Origin: JANFXS01 sp022791155
Lineage (GTDB): Bacteria; Bacillota; Clostridia; Lachnospirales; Anaerotignaceae
DNA length: 35,863 bases
Reading direction: 5' to 3'
NCBI GenBank assembly: GCA_949743895.1
Contig: CATJUX010000071.1
Location: 1 to 35,863, forward strand
Shown here: in pieces, positions 24,254-31,860 of the stretch
Position numbering within the stretch: the stretch's first letter is position 1
Layout: the number at the start of each line of letters is the position of its first letter
The notes under the pieces: model-generated
Databases searched by the model: none
Told to the model about the DNA's origin: nothing
What the model saw: only the letters and a program-made list of their open reading frames with translations
Position numbers and translations under genes: made by a program

Positions 24254-24784
24254 TTATTTGTTGAAGTTGAAGCCGGCTTCAAGCGCTTTAACATTTGGCT
24301 CAACAAGCGCCGGTTTCATTTTTGCCGCAACAACAGCTTTGGCGTCTTCAAGGTCAACAATGTGAAGTGTTTTAACAACGGCGCCAAGGGCAACCATGTT
24401 TGCAGATTTTGCAGTGGCAACCTCTGTTGCAATTTCTGTGAAAGGAATTTCCATAACAGTGATGTCGCTTCTTGTGGCTTTTTTGCTTATCATTGAGCTG
24501 TTGACAATGAATGTTCCGCCTGGTTTAACTTTTGATTCATAGTCATCAAATGATTTTTCATCCATAACAAGAATTGTGTCGGCGGCGCTGATGATTGGCG
24601 AGCCCATCTCTTCAGATATAACAACCTGACAGCTTGCGCGGCCCCCTCTTTTTTCCTGGCCATATGCCGGTGAAAGAGTAACGTTAAGGCCTTTTTTGGA
24701 GGCGGCTGTACAAACCATTTTTCCCATGAGTATTGTGCCCTGTCCGCCTATTCCAGAGAAAATAATTTCACTTTTCATAATCAT
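24254..24784 (-). CDS. 2-oxoacid:ferredoxin oxidoreductase gamma subunit
   Basis: This 176-residue protein is the gamma subunit of the pyruvate/2-oxoacid ferredoxin oxidoreductase superfamily. FSGIGGQGTILMG (residues 9-21) and SPAYGQEKRGGRASCQV are diagnostic. It closes the active site of the four-subunit enzyme. It overlaps the preceding beta gene by ATGA, so it is translationally coupled. A second Met two codons in (24778) is an alternative start. It is the last gene of the operon. Confidence 0.93.
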   Translation of the reverse strand: MIMKSEIIFSGIGGQGTILMGKMVCTAASKKGLNVTLSPAYGQEKRGGRASCQVVISEEMGSPIISAADTILVMDEKSFDDYESKVKPGGTFIVNSSMISKKATRSDITVMEIPFTEIATEVATAKSANMVALGAVVKTLHIVDLEDAKAVVAAKMKPALVEPNVKALEAGFNFNK

Positions 24785-25530
24785 TTGCCCTCCTCTTCAG
24801 GTGCTTTGAACACTCCCAGAGGGAATGTTGTCAAAACTGTTTCGTCAACCCATTTAAGGGCGTCAACTGGTTTAACTCCCCAGCCTGTAGGACATGGAGA
24901 AACAACTTCAACAAAGCTGAGGCCCTTGCCCTCAAGCTGATATGTAAAGGCTTTTTTGATTGCAGCTTTCATTTTTCTGATGTTGGCAGGGCTTGAAACA
25001 GTGACTCTCTCGCTGTAATAGCAGCCCGGAATGCCCGCAATTATTTCAGCCATGTTGACAGGGTGTCCTGTGAATTCCTCGCCACGGCCATAAGGAGAAG
25101 TTGTTGTGTGCTGGCCCATGAGCGTTGTTGGCGCCATTTGTCCGCCTGTCATGCCATATATGGCGTTGTTAACAAACACAACTGTGAATTTTTCGCCTCT
25201 GATTGCGGAGTGCATAATTTCGCTCATGCCCTCGCTCACAAGGTCGCCGTCGCCCTGATAAACAATCACAAGGTTGTCTGGAATGGCTCTTTTGATGCCT
25301 GTGCCAACAGCCGGAGCACGGCCGTGAAGCGCGCATATGCTGTCAACCTTATAATATTTGTCGGCATAAACTGAACAGCCGATTGGCCAAACAAAAACGG
25401 CCTTTTCCTGCAAATTCATTTCCTCAATGAGTTCTCCAATCACTCTGTTTATAATGCCGTGGCCGCAGCCGCCGCAATATTTCATATATTCATCTGTAAA
25501 AACTTCCGGTCTTTTATATACTAAACTCAT
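24781..25530 (-). CDS. 2-oxoacid:ferredoxin oxidoreductase beta (thiamine diphosphate) subunit
   Basis: This 249-residue subunit binds thiamine diphosphate and one [4Fe-4S] cluster. The GDGDLVSEGMSE stretch followed by VFVNNAIYGMTGGQ is the cofactor and magnesium motif. Cluster cysteines are Cys19 and Cys22 (YCGGCGHG), Cys52 (IGCSVYAD) and a later Cys in SPCPTGWG. It carries out oxidative decarboxylation of a 2-oxo acid to acyl-CoA with reduction of ferredoxin. The start at 25530 follows AGGAGGTGG; the frame extends three codons further without need. It lies 26 bases after the alpha gene and overlaps the gamma gene by four. Confidence 0.94.
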   Translation of the reverse strand: MSLVYKRPEVFTDEYMKYCGGCGHGIINRVIGELIEEMNLQEKAVFVWPIGCSVYADKYYKVDSICALHGRAPAVGTGIKRAIPDNLVIVYQGDGDLVSEGMSEIMHSAIRGEKFTVVFVNNAIYGMTGGQMAPTTLMGQHTTTSPYGRGEEFTGHPVNMAEIIAGIPGCYYSERVTVSSPANIRKMKAAIKKAFTYQLEGKGLSFVEVVSPCPTGWGVKPVDALKWVDETVLTTFPLGVFKAPEEEGK

Positions 25531-25556
25531 TTTGTCCACCTCCTGAAAAAAATTTT

Positions 25557-26600
25557 TTATTTGTAAAGCTCAACCATTTTTTCGCAAAGCTCAACAGGCG
25601 TTGGGGTAATGCCGCCGAGCCTTCCATAAAATGTCACGCTGTCTTTGTCTTTAACTGAAAGTTTGACGTCTTCAACCATTTGTCCGGAGCTGAGCTCAAC
25701 AACAAAGAATTTTTTGCTGTCAAGGCCCTCAAAGGCTTTAACAGGGAATGGCCAAAGTGTGATTGGTCTGATGAGGCCAACTTTGAGGCCCTGTTCTTTG
25801 GCAAGCTTCATGGCTGTCATGCAAACTCTGCTCAAAACGCCATAGGCCACAATCACAACATCGGCGTCTTCAACGTCAATGGCTTCCCATCTTTGCTCGT
25901 TTTCTTTGATTTTGTTATATTTTGCCTGAAGTTTGAGGTTAAACTGTTCCCACTGCTCAGGGCCGTCACCGCAAGTTGTGATGTCGTTGTGAGGGCGGCC
26001 TTTTGCGCCGTCAACAGCCCATGGCTGTCTTGCTGGAGGCTCGCATCTTTCAGGAAGCACAACGTTTTCCATCATTTTGGAGAGTGTTCCGTCACTGGCA
26101 ACAACAACAGGGTTAAGATATTTTTCAGCAAGTTCGAATGAAAGAGGGGCAAAATCAGCAAACTCCTGAACGGAATAAGGCGCAAGAACAATTGTTCTGT
26201 AGTCGCCATGGCCGCCGCCTTTTGTGAGCTGGAAATAGTCGCCCTGGGCGCCAAGGATTTCGCCGTCGGCTGGGCCGGGGCGCATAACGTCAACAACAAC
26301 TGAAGGAAGGCTTGCCGCTGACATATAGCTCATGGCCTCGCAGCCAAGCGAAAATCCGGGGCCGCTTGTGGCTGTCATTCCTCTTTTTCCTGTTGCGGCA
26401 ACGCCTGCAATCATGTTGAACGCGGCAACCTCAGTTTCGGCCTGTATGAATGTGAGGCCCTCTGAAGGAGCTTTTTTTGCATAATATTCCGGCATCTCAC
26501 TGGAAGGGGTTATAGGATAGCCGAAGAAGAATTTGCAGCCCGAACGAATTGCGGCCTCGGCGAACGCCTCATTTCCCTGCATAAAAACTTTATCACTCAT
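25557..26600 (-). CDS. 2-oxoacid:ferredoxin oxidoreductase alpha subunit (VorB/KorA-like)
   Basis: This 347-residue subunit has the pyrimidine-binding domain of the superfamily. FFGYPITPSSEMPEYY near residues 24-39 is the conserved loop, and ATSGPGFSLG follows. The opening MSDKVFMQGNEAFAEAAIR resembles subunits annotated as VorB (branched-chain 2-oxo acids), though KorA for 2-oxoglutarate cannot be excluded. GGGAGG precedes the ATG. It is separated from the ferredoxin subunit gene by 156 bases that contain an inverted repeat, unusually wide for this operon type. Confidence 0.93.
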   Translation of the reverse strand: MSDKVFMQGNEAFAEAAIRSGCKFFFGYPITPSSEMPEYYAKKAPSEGLTFIQAETEVAAFNMIAGVAATGKRGMTATSGPGFSLGCEAMSYMSAASLPSVVVDVMRPGPADGEILGAQGDYFQLTKGGGHGDYRTIVLAPYSVQEFADFAPLSFELAEKYLNPVVVASDGTLSKMMENVVLPERCEPPARQPWAVDGAKGRPHNDITTCGDGPEQWEQFNLKLQAKYNKIKENEQRWEAIDVEDADVVIVAYGVLSRVCMTAMKLAKEQGLKVGLIRPITLWPFPVKAFEGLDSKKFFVVELSSGQMVEDVKLSVKDKDSVTFYGRLGGITPTPVELCEKMVELYK

Positions 26601-26633
26601 TTTAATTCCTCCCTAATTTATTTCGATCCGCCC

Positions 26634-26686
26634 GCGGTAGTAATGAGCAAGACAATTTGATTCGTGTCAATGGAGGGATACCGCTT
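26634..26686. other. Inverted repeat between ferredoxin and alpha subunit genes
   Basis: GCGGTA (26634-26639) and TACCGC (26681-26686) are perfect complements, with a nested GACA/TGTC pair inside. The surrounding bases are GC-rich (CCGCCCGC, CTGCCCGCC) compared with other spacers. It could be an RNA processing or stability element within the operon mRNA, which would let the ferredoxin be made at a different level. Confidence 0.4.
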
Positions 26687-26756
26687 CCGCTCTGCCCGCC
26701 ATTGTCGTTAAATTTGTTTTCGATTCTCCAACCCAATAGGAAGGCAACTTTTTCTA

Positions 26757-26969
26757 TCAAACGTTTTTCTCAACCGTAATGGCGCCCTCTGGACACATTG
26801 TGGCGCAGATTCCGCAGGCTATGCAGTCGGCCATATTAACGGCCTCAACGGCATAATAGCCTTTTTTATTAACTGTAGAGCTTTTAGCAAGGATGGTTTT
26901 TTTCGGACAGAATGTCAAGCAATATTCACATTCCTTGCACATTTCGCGGTTAACCGTTACACGATTCAT
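26757..26969 (-). CDS. 2-oxoacid:ferredoxin oxidoreductase delta subunit (2[4Fe-4S] ferredoxin)
   Basis: This 70-residue ferredoxin has two cluster motifs, CKECEYCLTFCP (residues 11-22) and CIACGICATMCP (49-60), each C-x2-C-x2-C-x3-C. It carries electrons from the thiamine subunit to free ferredoxin. It is first in the operon, as in VorD/KorD-type clusters. AAGGAG precedes the ATG, and a consensus promoter lies about 120 bases upstream. Confidence 0.93.
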   Translation of the reverse strand: MNRVTVNREMCKECEYCLTFCPKKTILAKSSTVNKKGYYAVEAVNMADCIACGICATMCPEGAITVEKNV

Positions 26970-27016
26970 AACTTTTCACTCCTTTTGATAATAATTCCCA
27001 TTAAGGCATATATAGC

Positions 27017-27067
27017 AAGGCGGCCGGAAATTGAACAAGCGATTCGTTCTGAAATTTGGAACGCCTT
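27017..27067 (-). other. Hairpin in the kor/vor leader
   Basis: AAGGCG (27017-27022) pairs with CGCCTT (27062-27067), with an inner GAAC/GTTC pair, inside the roughly 115-base untranslated leader. No T run follows, so it is not a simple terminator; a stability or regulatory hairpin is possible. Confidence 0.35.
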
Positions 27068-27090
27068 TCTAATTCATTCCTTACCGCCTT

Positions 27091-27120
27091 ATTATAATAA
27101 TAAAATACCAATTTCGTCAA
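27091..27120 (-). promoter_or_regulatory. Promoter of the kor/vor operon
   Basis: On the minus strand TTGACG (27115-27120), 18 bases, then a perfect TATAAT (27091-27096). It is about 120 bases upstream of the ferredoxin-subunit ATG and is a strong housekeeping-type promoter. Confidence 0.7.
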
Positions 27121-27153
27121 TAACATTTTGGTTAGAAATTAATAAAATTTTTC

Positions 27154-27182
27154 TTTACTTTTTTAGTAAAAATCTATATAAT
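27154..27182 (+). promoter_or_regulatory. Promoter driving the IclR leader
   Basis: TTTACT (27154-27159), 17 bases, then TATAAT (27177-27182). Transcription would begin near 27189, so the repeated hairpin element would lie in a leader of about 345 bases before the IclR ATG, or form a separate small RNA. Confidence 0.55.
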
Positions 27183-27213
27183 AAAATCTATATTCTGATA
27201 TTTAGAACATTCT

Positions 27214-27273
27214 AAGCTCCAAGCAGTGCGCAACAATGTTTTTGCAGCTGGAGGAGAGCTTGCTCTTTGGAAG
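27214..27273 (+). repeat. 60-base direct repeat, copy 1
   Basis: Matches 27365-27424 with one substitution (27265 C, 27416 T). It forms the 5' part of the structured element. Confidence 0.9.
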
Positions 27274-27345
27274 CTGTGGAAACATTGTTGCATAGGGCGA
27301 CAGCCCTAAGCGAAAAACCTCAGAGAGGTTTTGAGCTTCCACTGC
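27214..27345 (+). ncRNA. Candidate structured leader RNA (multi-hairpin element)
   Basis: Several perfect stems fall in 130 bases. GCAACAATGTTT (27230-27241) pairs with AAACATTGTTGC (27280-27291). TAGGGC-GACA-GCCCTA lies at 27293-27308. AAAACCTC-AGA-GAGGTTTT lies at 27314-27332. All are enclosed by GCAGTG (27223-27228) with CACTGC (27340-27345), giving a three-armed junction. The first 60 bases are repeated at 27365-27424. It lies between promoter and start codon of the IclR gene. I match it to no RNA family I know. Confidence 0.5.
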
Positions 27346-27364
27346 GGATATTTGTGAACACTTC

Positions 27365-27424
27365 AAGCTCCAAGCAGTGCGCAACAATGTTTTTGCAGCT
27401 GGAGGAGAGCTTGCTTTTTGGAAG
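27365..27424 (+). repeat. 60-base direct repeat, copy 2
   Basis: Second copy, 151 bases downstream. Its GCAACAATGTTT (27381-27392) is also complementary to 27280-27291, so it can compete with copy 1. It is followed by a small GCCGC/GCGGC hairpin (27426-27439). Confidence 0.9.
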
Positions 27425-27535
27425 GGCCGCACATGGCGGCAGCCTCGTTTCATGACCATGACATGTACATTTAATTAAGCTATGCTTTCAAAAGTGGATT
27501 ATAACAAAAAAATAGACAATGAAAGGACGTTTTAT

Positions 27536-28339
27536 ATGGCTTACGGATACAAAACAGAATATGTACCCAAATACCCTGTGCAAACCCTCGGCAAGGCACT
27601 TGATATAATTGAATTTCTAAAAAGCAACACATGCGCCGAGGGCATGAGCATAAGCGAAATAAGCCGCGGCCTTTCAATGGCCAAAAGCGGCGTTCACCGT
27701 CTTTTAGACACGCTCATGGCATATGGCTATGTTGAAAAGGTTGAAAACGCCTTAACCACATATCGCCTCGGCTGGGGGCTGTATGACGCCGGGAGCGCCG
27801 TTCCAAAACAGCACACGCTCAATGGCGCCAACTATCTTCCGCTTTTGGAACGGTTGTGTTTCAGCCTCAATGAGACAGTCAATTTGGGCGTGCTCAACAG
27901 CCGTGAAGCCGTCATACTCTGCAAAATTGAACCCGACATAAAAATTCGCACAAATGCCCAGGTTGGCGAGAGAGAGCCGCTTTATGCCACAGCTTTGGGA
28001 AAGCTTTTTTTGTGCGACTTTGATCAGGCGTCTTTGGAAAATTATTTCGAAAGCGCGCCCATACAAAAACTCACAGCAAACACAATCACAACCGTTGCCG
28101 AAATGAAAAGGGAATTGAAAAGCATCAAAGATTCGGGCTGTGCCATGGACTATGAGGAGTTTTTTGATGGCATGATATGCTGTGCCATGCCAATAAAAGA
28201 TTTCACAGGGAAAACTGTCAGCGGCATAAGTGTCAGCGGGCCGGCGCGCCGCATGGACAATGCCAAGCTTGACGAAATACGCCTTCAATTGAAACATGTC
28301 TGCGCCGAAATATCGCTGTTTATGGGCTATGCCGAATAA
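27536..28339 (+). CDS. IclR family transcriptional regulator
   Basis: This 267-residue regulator has an N-terminal winged helix (about 14-75: TLGKALDIIEFL, then ISEISRGLSMAKSGVHRLLDTL) and a C-terminal IclR effector domain (about 90-262) with GEREPLYATALGK, a conserved ligand-pocket segment, and a C-terminal SVSGPARRM. IclR proteins respond to small organic acids. The start at 27536 follows AAAGGACG; an in-frame ATG at 27482 has no good site. It is divergent from the kor/vor operon, which it may control, and is followed by a long terminator. Its mRNA leader carries the repeated hairpin element. Confidence 0.92.
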   Translation: MAYGYKTEYVPKYPVQTLGKALDIIEFLKSNTCAEGMSISEISRGLSMAKSGVHRLLDTLMAYGYVEKVENALTTYRLGWGLYDAGSAVPKQHTLNGANYLPLLERLCFSLNETVNLGVLNSREAVILCKIEPDIKIRTNAQVGEREPLYATALGKLFLCDFDQASLENYFESAPIQKLTANTITTVAEMKRELKSIKDSGCAMDYEEFFDGMICCAMPIKDFTGKTVSGISVSGPARRMDNAKLDEIRLQLKHVCAEISLFMGYAE

Positions 28340-28379
28340 ATTTTTGTGAAATTATGCAGTTTGGCAAAATTCCGTCATG

Positions 28380-28425
28380 TCCACATGTAAGGCCGCATGG
28401 GCTTGCGGCTTTATGTGTGGATTTT
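28380..28425 (+). terminator. Long terminator hairpin after the IclR gene
   Basis: TCCACA (28380-28385) with TGTGGA (28416-28421) continues inward through G-T pairs to GCCGC/GCGGC, a near-continuous stem of about 17 pairs, followed by TTTT. It starts about 40 bases after the stop. Confidence 0.8.
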
Positions 28426-28433
28426 GTGTGTAT

Positions 28434-28484
28434 TCACACGGTTCGCACTTTGCAAACTCTCGAATTTTGCTTCGCTGAGTTTGC
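28434..28484. repeat. Degenerate copy of the dispersed repeat (A4)
   Basis: It shares CGGTTCGCAC and CTCTCGAATTT with copy A2, but the usual TTTCCC stem is replaced by a different perfect inverted repeat, GCAAACTC (28452-28459) with GAGTTTGC (28477-28484). The change of sequence while a hairpin is kept is notable. Confidence 0.5.
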
Positions 28485-28538
28485 TTTATAAGAATTCTTG
28501 TTTATTGTTATTGTTCTGGTTTTAGCTTTCAAAAATTG

Positions 28539-28610
28539 ATTTAAGACCGTGGGAGGGGCACAGCAAGCTCTCGAATTTCCCTTCGGGAAACGCTTCACTT
28601 CGTTGTGCGC
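28539..28610. repeat. Dispersed palindromic repeat, copy A3
   Basis: Matches 153-224 with two differences in 72 bases, in the same orientation. Confidence 0.8.
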
Positions 28611-28698
28611 GCGGCGCCACAGCCATTCACAAAACATATTCAAACCACAGCCGCACAATCTTCACTCAAAAAATTGCCGCAAGCGCCTGAAAACTTCA

Positions 28699-29844
28699 TC
28701 AACGCTTCCTCACCGATGCAATCAGGCCCACAATTTGCTCAACCGTAAATTCAATGTTCCTTTCAGCATTCTCGCGTTTCATGGCCTCCTCAAGGCTCAT
28801 GGGGCCGCGTGCTATGCTGAACACGGCGTCTATCCCCGCGGCCAAAACAGTTTCGCTGTCAATGCTGGCCTCGCCTGTGACAGCAACCGTTGTCAGCCCA
28901 AGCTTTTTGCCCCTTGACGCAATTCCGGCGGGCGCTTTTCCCATGGCCGTTTGGGCGTCAACGCGGCCCTCGCCTGTTATAAGCACGTCTGCACCCTTCA
29001 TGTCACTTTCTATGCCAATCAAGTCCAAAATCAAATCTGTTCCTGGCAAAAGCCTTCCGCCGAGATATGCAACAAACGCAAACCCCAGCCCTCCGGCCGC
29101 CCCTGTCCCCGGAAGGCTTGAAACATCATTTCCAAAAACTTTGGCTGTCAATTCCGAAAAATTTTTCAGCCCGTCATCAAGCGTGTGTATCATTGACGGC
29201 GTTGCCCCTTTTTGAGGGCCATAAACGGCAGAGGCGCCGTCAGCCCCGCAAAGAGGATTGTTCACGTCACACGCCACGTTGAACAAGCATTCCTTCAGCC
29301 GCATGTCGGCGTTTTCGGTTTTTATGCCACAAATGTCCAAAAGCCCCTTCCCTCCAGGCGGCACACAATTGCCACGGCTGTCTGTGAAAGCAAAGCCCAA
29401 TGCCGAAAGCATGCCGCAGCCGCCGTCATTTGTGGCGCTTCCGCCAAGGCCAATTGTGAAGTTTCGGCATCCCTTGTTCATTGCGTCGCTTATCATTTCT
29501 CCCACGCCATATGACGTGGCCTTCATTGGGTTGAGCTCACTTTTTTGGGCCAGTGTTATTCCCGCGGCGGAAGCAATTTCCATTACACACGATTTTCCAT
29601 CGTTCAAAATCAAATATTCCGCTGTTGTCTTCTTTCCAAACGGGCCTGTCACGGTCACACATTCAATTTTGCCTCCAAGGCCCTCTGCCAGCGACGCAAC
29701 TGTGCCCTCGCCGCCGTCGGCAACAGGCTTCACAACCGTTTCGGCTTCAGGGCACGCCTTAATCACTCCGCGTTGCGCCGCCCTTCCCGCCTCAATTGAA
29801 GAAAGGCTCCCTTTGAAAGAATCTATGGCTATCACAAATTTCAT
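28699..29844 (-). CDS. Glycerate 2-kinase (GarK/GlxK family)
   Basis: This 381-residue kinase phosphorylates glycerate to 2- (or 3-) phosphoglycerate. Diagnostic segments are the opening MKFVIAIDSFKGSLSS, VKPVADGGEGT near residue 40, GLGGSATNDGGCGML in the middle and TGEGRVDAQTAMGKAP in the C-terminal third. AGGAACG and GGGGAGG lie just upstream of the ATG at 29844; five extra codons upstream are open but unnecessary. It is monocistronic and divergent from hemA. It could feed glycerate from glyoxylate or acid sugar breakdown into glycolysis. Confidence 0.93.
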   Translation of the reverse strand: MKFVIAIDSFKGSLSSIEAGRAAQRGVIKACPEAETVVKPVADGGEGTVASLAEGLGGKIECVTVTGPFGKKTTAEYLILNDGKSCVMEIASAAGITLAQKSELNPMKATSYGVGEMISDAMNKGCRNFTIGLGGSATNDGGCGMLSALGFAFTDSRGNCVPPGGKGLLDICGIKTENADMRLKECLFNVACDVNNPLCGADGASAVYGPQKGATPSMIHTLDDGLKNFSELTAKVFGNDVSSLPGTGAAGGLGFAFVAYLGGRLLPGTDLILDLIGIESDMKGADVLITGEGRVDAQTAMGKAPAGIASRGKKLGLTTVAVTGEASIDSETVLAAGIDAVFSIARGPMSLEEAMKRENAERNIEFTVEQIVGLIASVRKR

Positions 29845-30046
29845 GGCGTTCCTCCCCAAACTTCATGCACAAATTCGTTTTTTCACATTGGCTCAAGCGT
29901 TCGCCCGCCTGACATCGTTTGTGTGTCCATTCATCAATTTTTTCGAACGCAAAGTCAAGCCCGGATTTTTATAAAGCATATCACACAGCTGCATATTTCT
30001 CAACACCAAAGGAAATAAAATAAAAAAAGCCCGGCAATCAATTTTC

Positions 30047-30075
30047 TTGACAAAAAAAAGCCTTCCTTCTACTAT
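30047..30075 (+). promoter_or_regulatory. Possible promoter of the tetrapyrrole operon
   Basis: TTGACA (30047-30052), 17 bases, then TACTAT (30070-30075). The transcript would start only about 15 bases before the hemA ATG, just ahead of the ribosome binding site, so the true -10 may differ. Confidence 0.4.
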
Positions 30076-30097
30076 ATAGTCATAAGGAGATTTTGCC

Positions 30098-31237
30098 ATG
30101 TATACAATAAGCGTCAGTCACAAAACAGCGCCTCTTTCACTGAGGAGCACTTTTTCTTTCACAAAAAACGAGGCCGAGGAATTCATAAGCACTGTCGTCA
30201 GCAAAAAAGCTGTGACAGAATGTGTTGTTTTGAGCACATGCAACCGCATGGAAATATATTTTGACGGCACATGTTCAATTGATGAAATGCTGAAATTTCT
30301 TTGCTGCTTCAAAGGCGTTGAAACAAGCGGCGTCATGAAATATTTCAACATTTTCAGCGGAAACCAAGCTGTTCACCACATATTCAAGGTTGCATGCGGA
30401 ATAGACAGCATGGTTTTGGGCGAAGATGAAATATTGGGACAGGTGAAAGGGGCTTTTCAAACGTCACTCAACATGAATGCCACAGGATTCTGCTTTAACA
30501 CAGTTTTCAGAAACGCCATTGCAGCCGCAAAAAAGGTCAAAACTTCCACAGCCGTTTCAAAAACGCCCGTTTCAATGGGCACGCTCACCGCAAACGCTGT
30601 GTCCGCATGGAAAGAAGGAAACAAAAATGTTCTCATAATAGGCATCAGCGGCAAAATTGGTTCCATAGCTGCAAAAAACATACTTGCCAAAGACAATGTC
30701 AGCGTTGTGGGCACACTGAGGCGCCACAACGCGCCAAACCTTGTCGCCCCGGCTCACAGCCGCGTTGAGTTTGTGGAATACAGCCGGCGCTATGAATGCG
30801 TTGAAAACGCCGACGTCATAATAAGCGCCACATCAAGCCCGCATTACACAGTCACTGCCGATGAATATTCACGCAGCCTGAAAACTCAAAAAAAGCGCCT
30901 TTTGATCGATTTGGCTGTGCCCAACGACATAGACCCGGCTGTTGGCAATTTGAGCGGAACAACACTTTTCAATGTGGATCATTTTGAATCCCTTTCAAAA
31001 CAAAACAATCTGCGAAAACAAAAAGAGGCCGAAACGGCAGAAGCAATGATAGACAAGCTGACCGATGAAACATTGAAAGAGCTCACATTTCACAGCTTTC
31101 TTCCCCACATGCATGAAATGAAAAAATATTTTGCCGAAAACACAATTGAAAAAGCGTTCTACAAATTCAGAAAAGAACTCACAAATGATGAAATGACGGC
31201 CGTTGTGTCGGCGTTCAAAAAACTTGTTAAGGAATGA
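30098..31237 (+). CDS. hemA: Glutamyl-tRNA reductase
   Basis: This 379-residue protein carries out the first step of C5 tetrapyrrole synthesis, reducing glutamyl-tRNA to glutamate-1-semialdehyde with NADPH. The catalytic cysteine is Cys48 in VLSTCNRMEIY. GEDEILGQVKGAF near 111 and the NADPH domain (about 165-300) follow, and a C-terminal dimerisation helix region ends the protein. It is shorter than most HemA proteins (about 415-460). AAGGAG precedes the ATG. It is first in the operon, five bases before the precorrin-2 dehydrogenase ATG. Confidence 0.93.
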   Translation: MYTISVSHKTAPLSLRSTFSFTKNEAEEFISTVVSKKAVTECVVLSTCNRMEIYFDGTCSIDEMLKFLCCFKGVETSGVMKYFNIFSGNQAVHHIFKVACGIDSMVLGEDEILGQVKGAFQTSLNMNATGFCFNTVFRNAIAAAKKVKTSTAVSKTPVSMGTLTANAVSAWKEGNKNVLIIGISGKIGSIAAKNILAKDNVSVVGTLRRHNAPNLVAPAHSRVEFVEYSRRYECVENADVIISATSSPHYTVTADEYSRSLKTQKKRLLIDLAVPNDIDPAVGNLSGTTLFNVDHFESLSKQNNLRKQKEAETAEAMIDKLTDETLKELTFHSFLPHMHEMKKYFAENTIEKAFYKFRKELTNDEMTAVVSAFKKLVKE

Positions 31238-31242
31238 TTGAA

Positions 31243-31860
31243 ATGGCACATTTTCCATTTTTTGTGGATATAGAAAACAAAAAATGCGCTGTTTTTGGCG
31301 GCGGAAAAGTGGCCTTGCGCAAAGTTCAAAAATTGATTTTGTTTGGCTGTGACATAACCGTCACAGCGCCCGAAATTGATGAAGAAATAATGGCCATTGA
31401 AGGCGTGAACAAGGTTCATGACATATTCCGCCCGCAATATGCCGCCGACGCATTCATGGTCATAGCCGCTGCAAACAGCCGCACAAACCGCAAAATATCA
31501 CAATTTTGCCGCGAAAACAAAATACCAGTGAACGCTGTGGATTTGCCCGACGAATGCTCATTCTTCTTTCCGGCGCTTCACAAAAACGGCCCGCTGTGCA
31601 TTGGAATTTCCAGCGGCGGAAAAAGCCCTCAAACGGCGGCGGCGGTGAGGAATTTGATAGAAAAAAGCGTGCCGCCGCACTATGGACAGACGGCCGAAAA
31701 ACTTGGAAGCCTGAGAGAAACTGTCAAAAAACGTGTTGACAGCCAAAAAGTCAGGGAAAAAATTTTTGCCGAGCTTTTCAGCGCCGCCGACCGCAAAAAA
31801 GGCTTCATCACTGACAGCGAAATTGAATATATAATAAGGCGGGAGAACAATGAAAATTAG
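31243..31860 (+). CDS. Precorrin-2 dehydrogenase / sirohydrochlorin ferrochelatase-like protein (Met8/SirC family)
   Basis: This 205-residue protein has an N-terminal Rossmann domain with AVFGGGKVALRK and the later FFPALHKNGPLCIGISSGGKSP, typical of Met8/CysG-N/SirC proteins. It oxidises precorrin-2 to sirohydrochlorin with NAD and may also insert iron. The ATG at 31243 is chosen because AAGGA lies nine bases upstream; an ATG at 31234 overlaps the hemA stop (ATGA) but has no spaced site. Its end overlaps the next gene by 11 bases. Confidence 0.9.
   Translation: MAHFPFFVDIENKKCAVFGGGKVALRKVQKLILFGCDITVTAPEIDEEIMAIEGVNKVHDIFRPQYAADAFMVIAAANSRTNRKISQFCRENKIPVNAVDLPDECSFFFPALHKNGPLCIGISSGGKSPQTAAAVRNLIEKSVPPHYGQTAEKLGSLRETVKKRVDSQKVREKIFAELFSAADRKKGFITDSEIEYIIRRENNEN

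Larger units (their letters stand above)
28340..28698. other. Spacer with terminator and repeats
   Basis: No gene. It holds the IclR terminator and two members of the dispersed repeat family also present at 153-282. Confidence 0.7.

Noticed and set aside
27214..27424. CRISPR array
   Set aside because: There are only two 60-base copies, one forming part of a folded element, no regular spacer and no cas genes.
27202..27459. Minus-strand open frame across the repeat element
   Set aside because: It arises from the 60-base direct repeat (the same peptide appears twice) and has no ribosome binding site.
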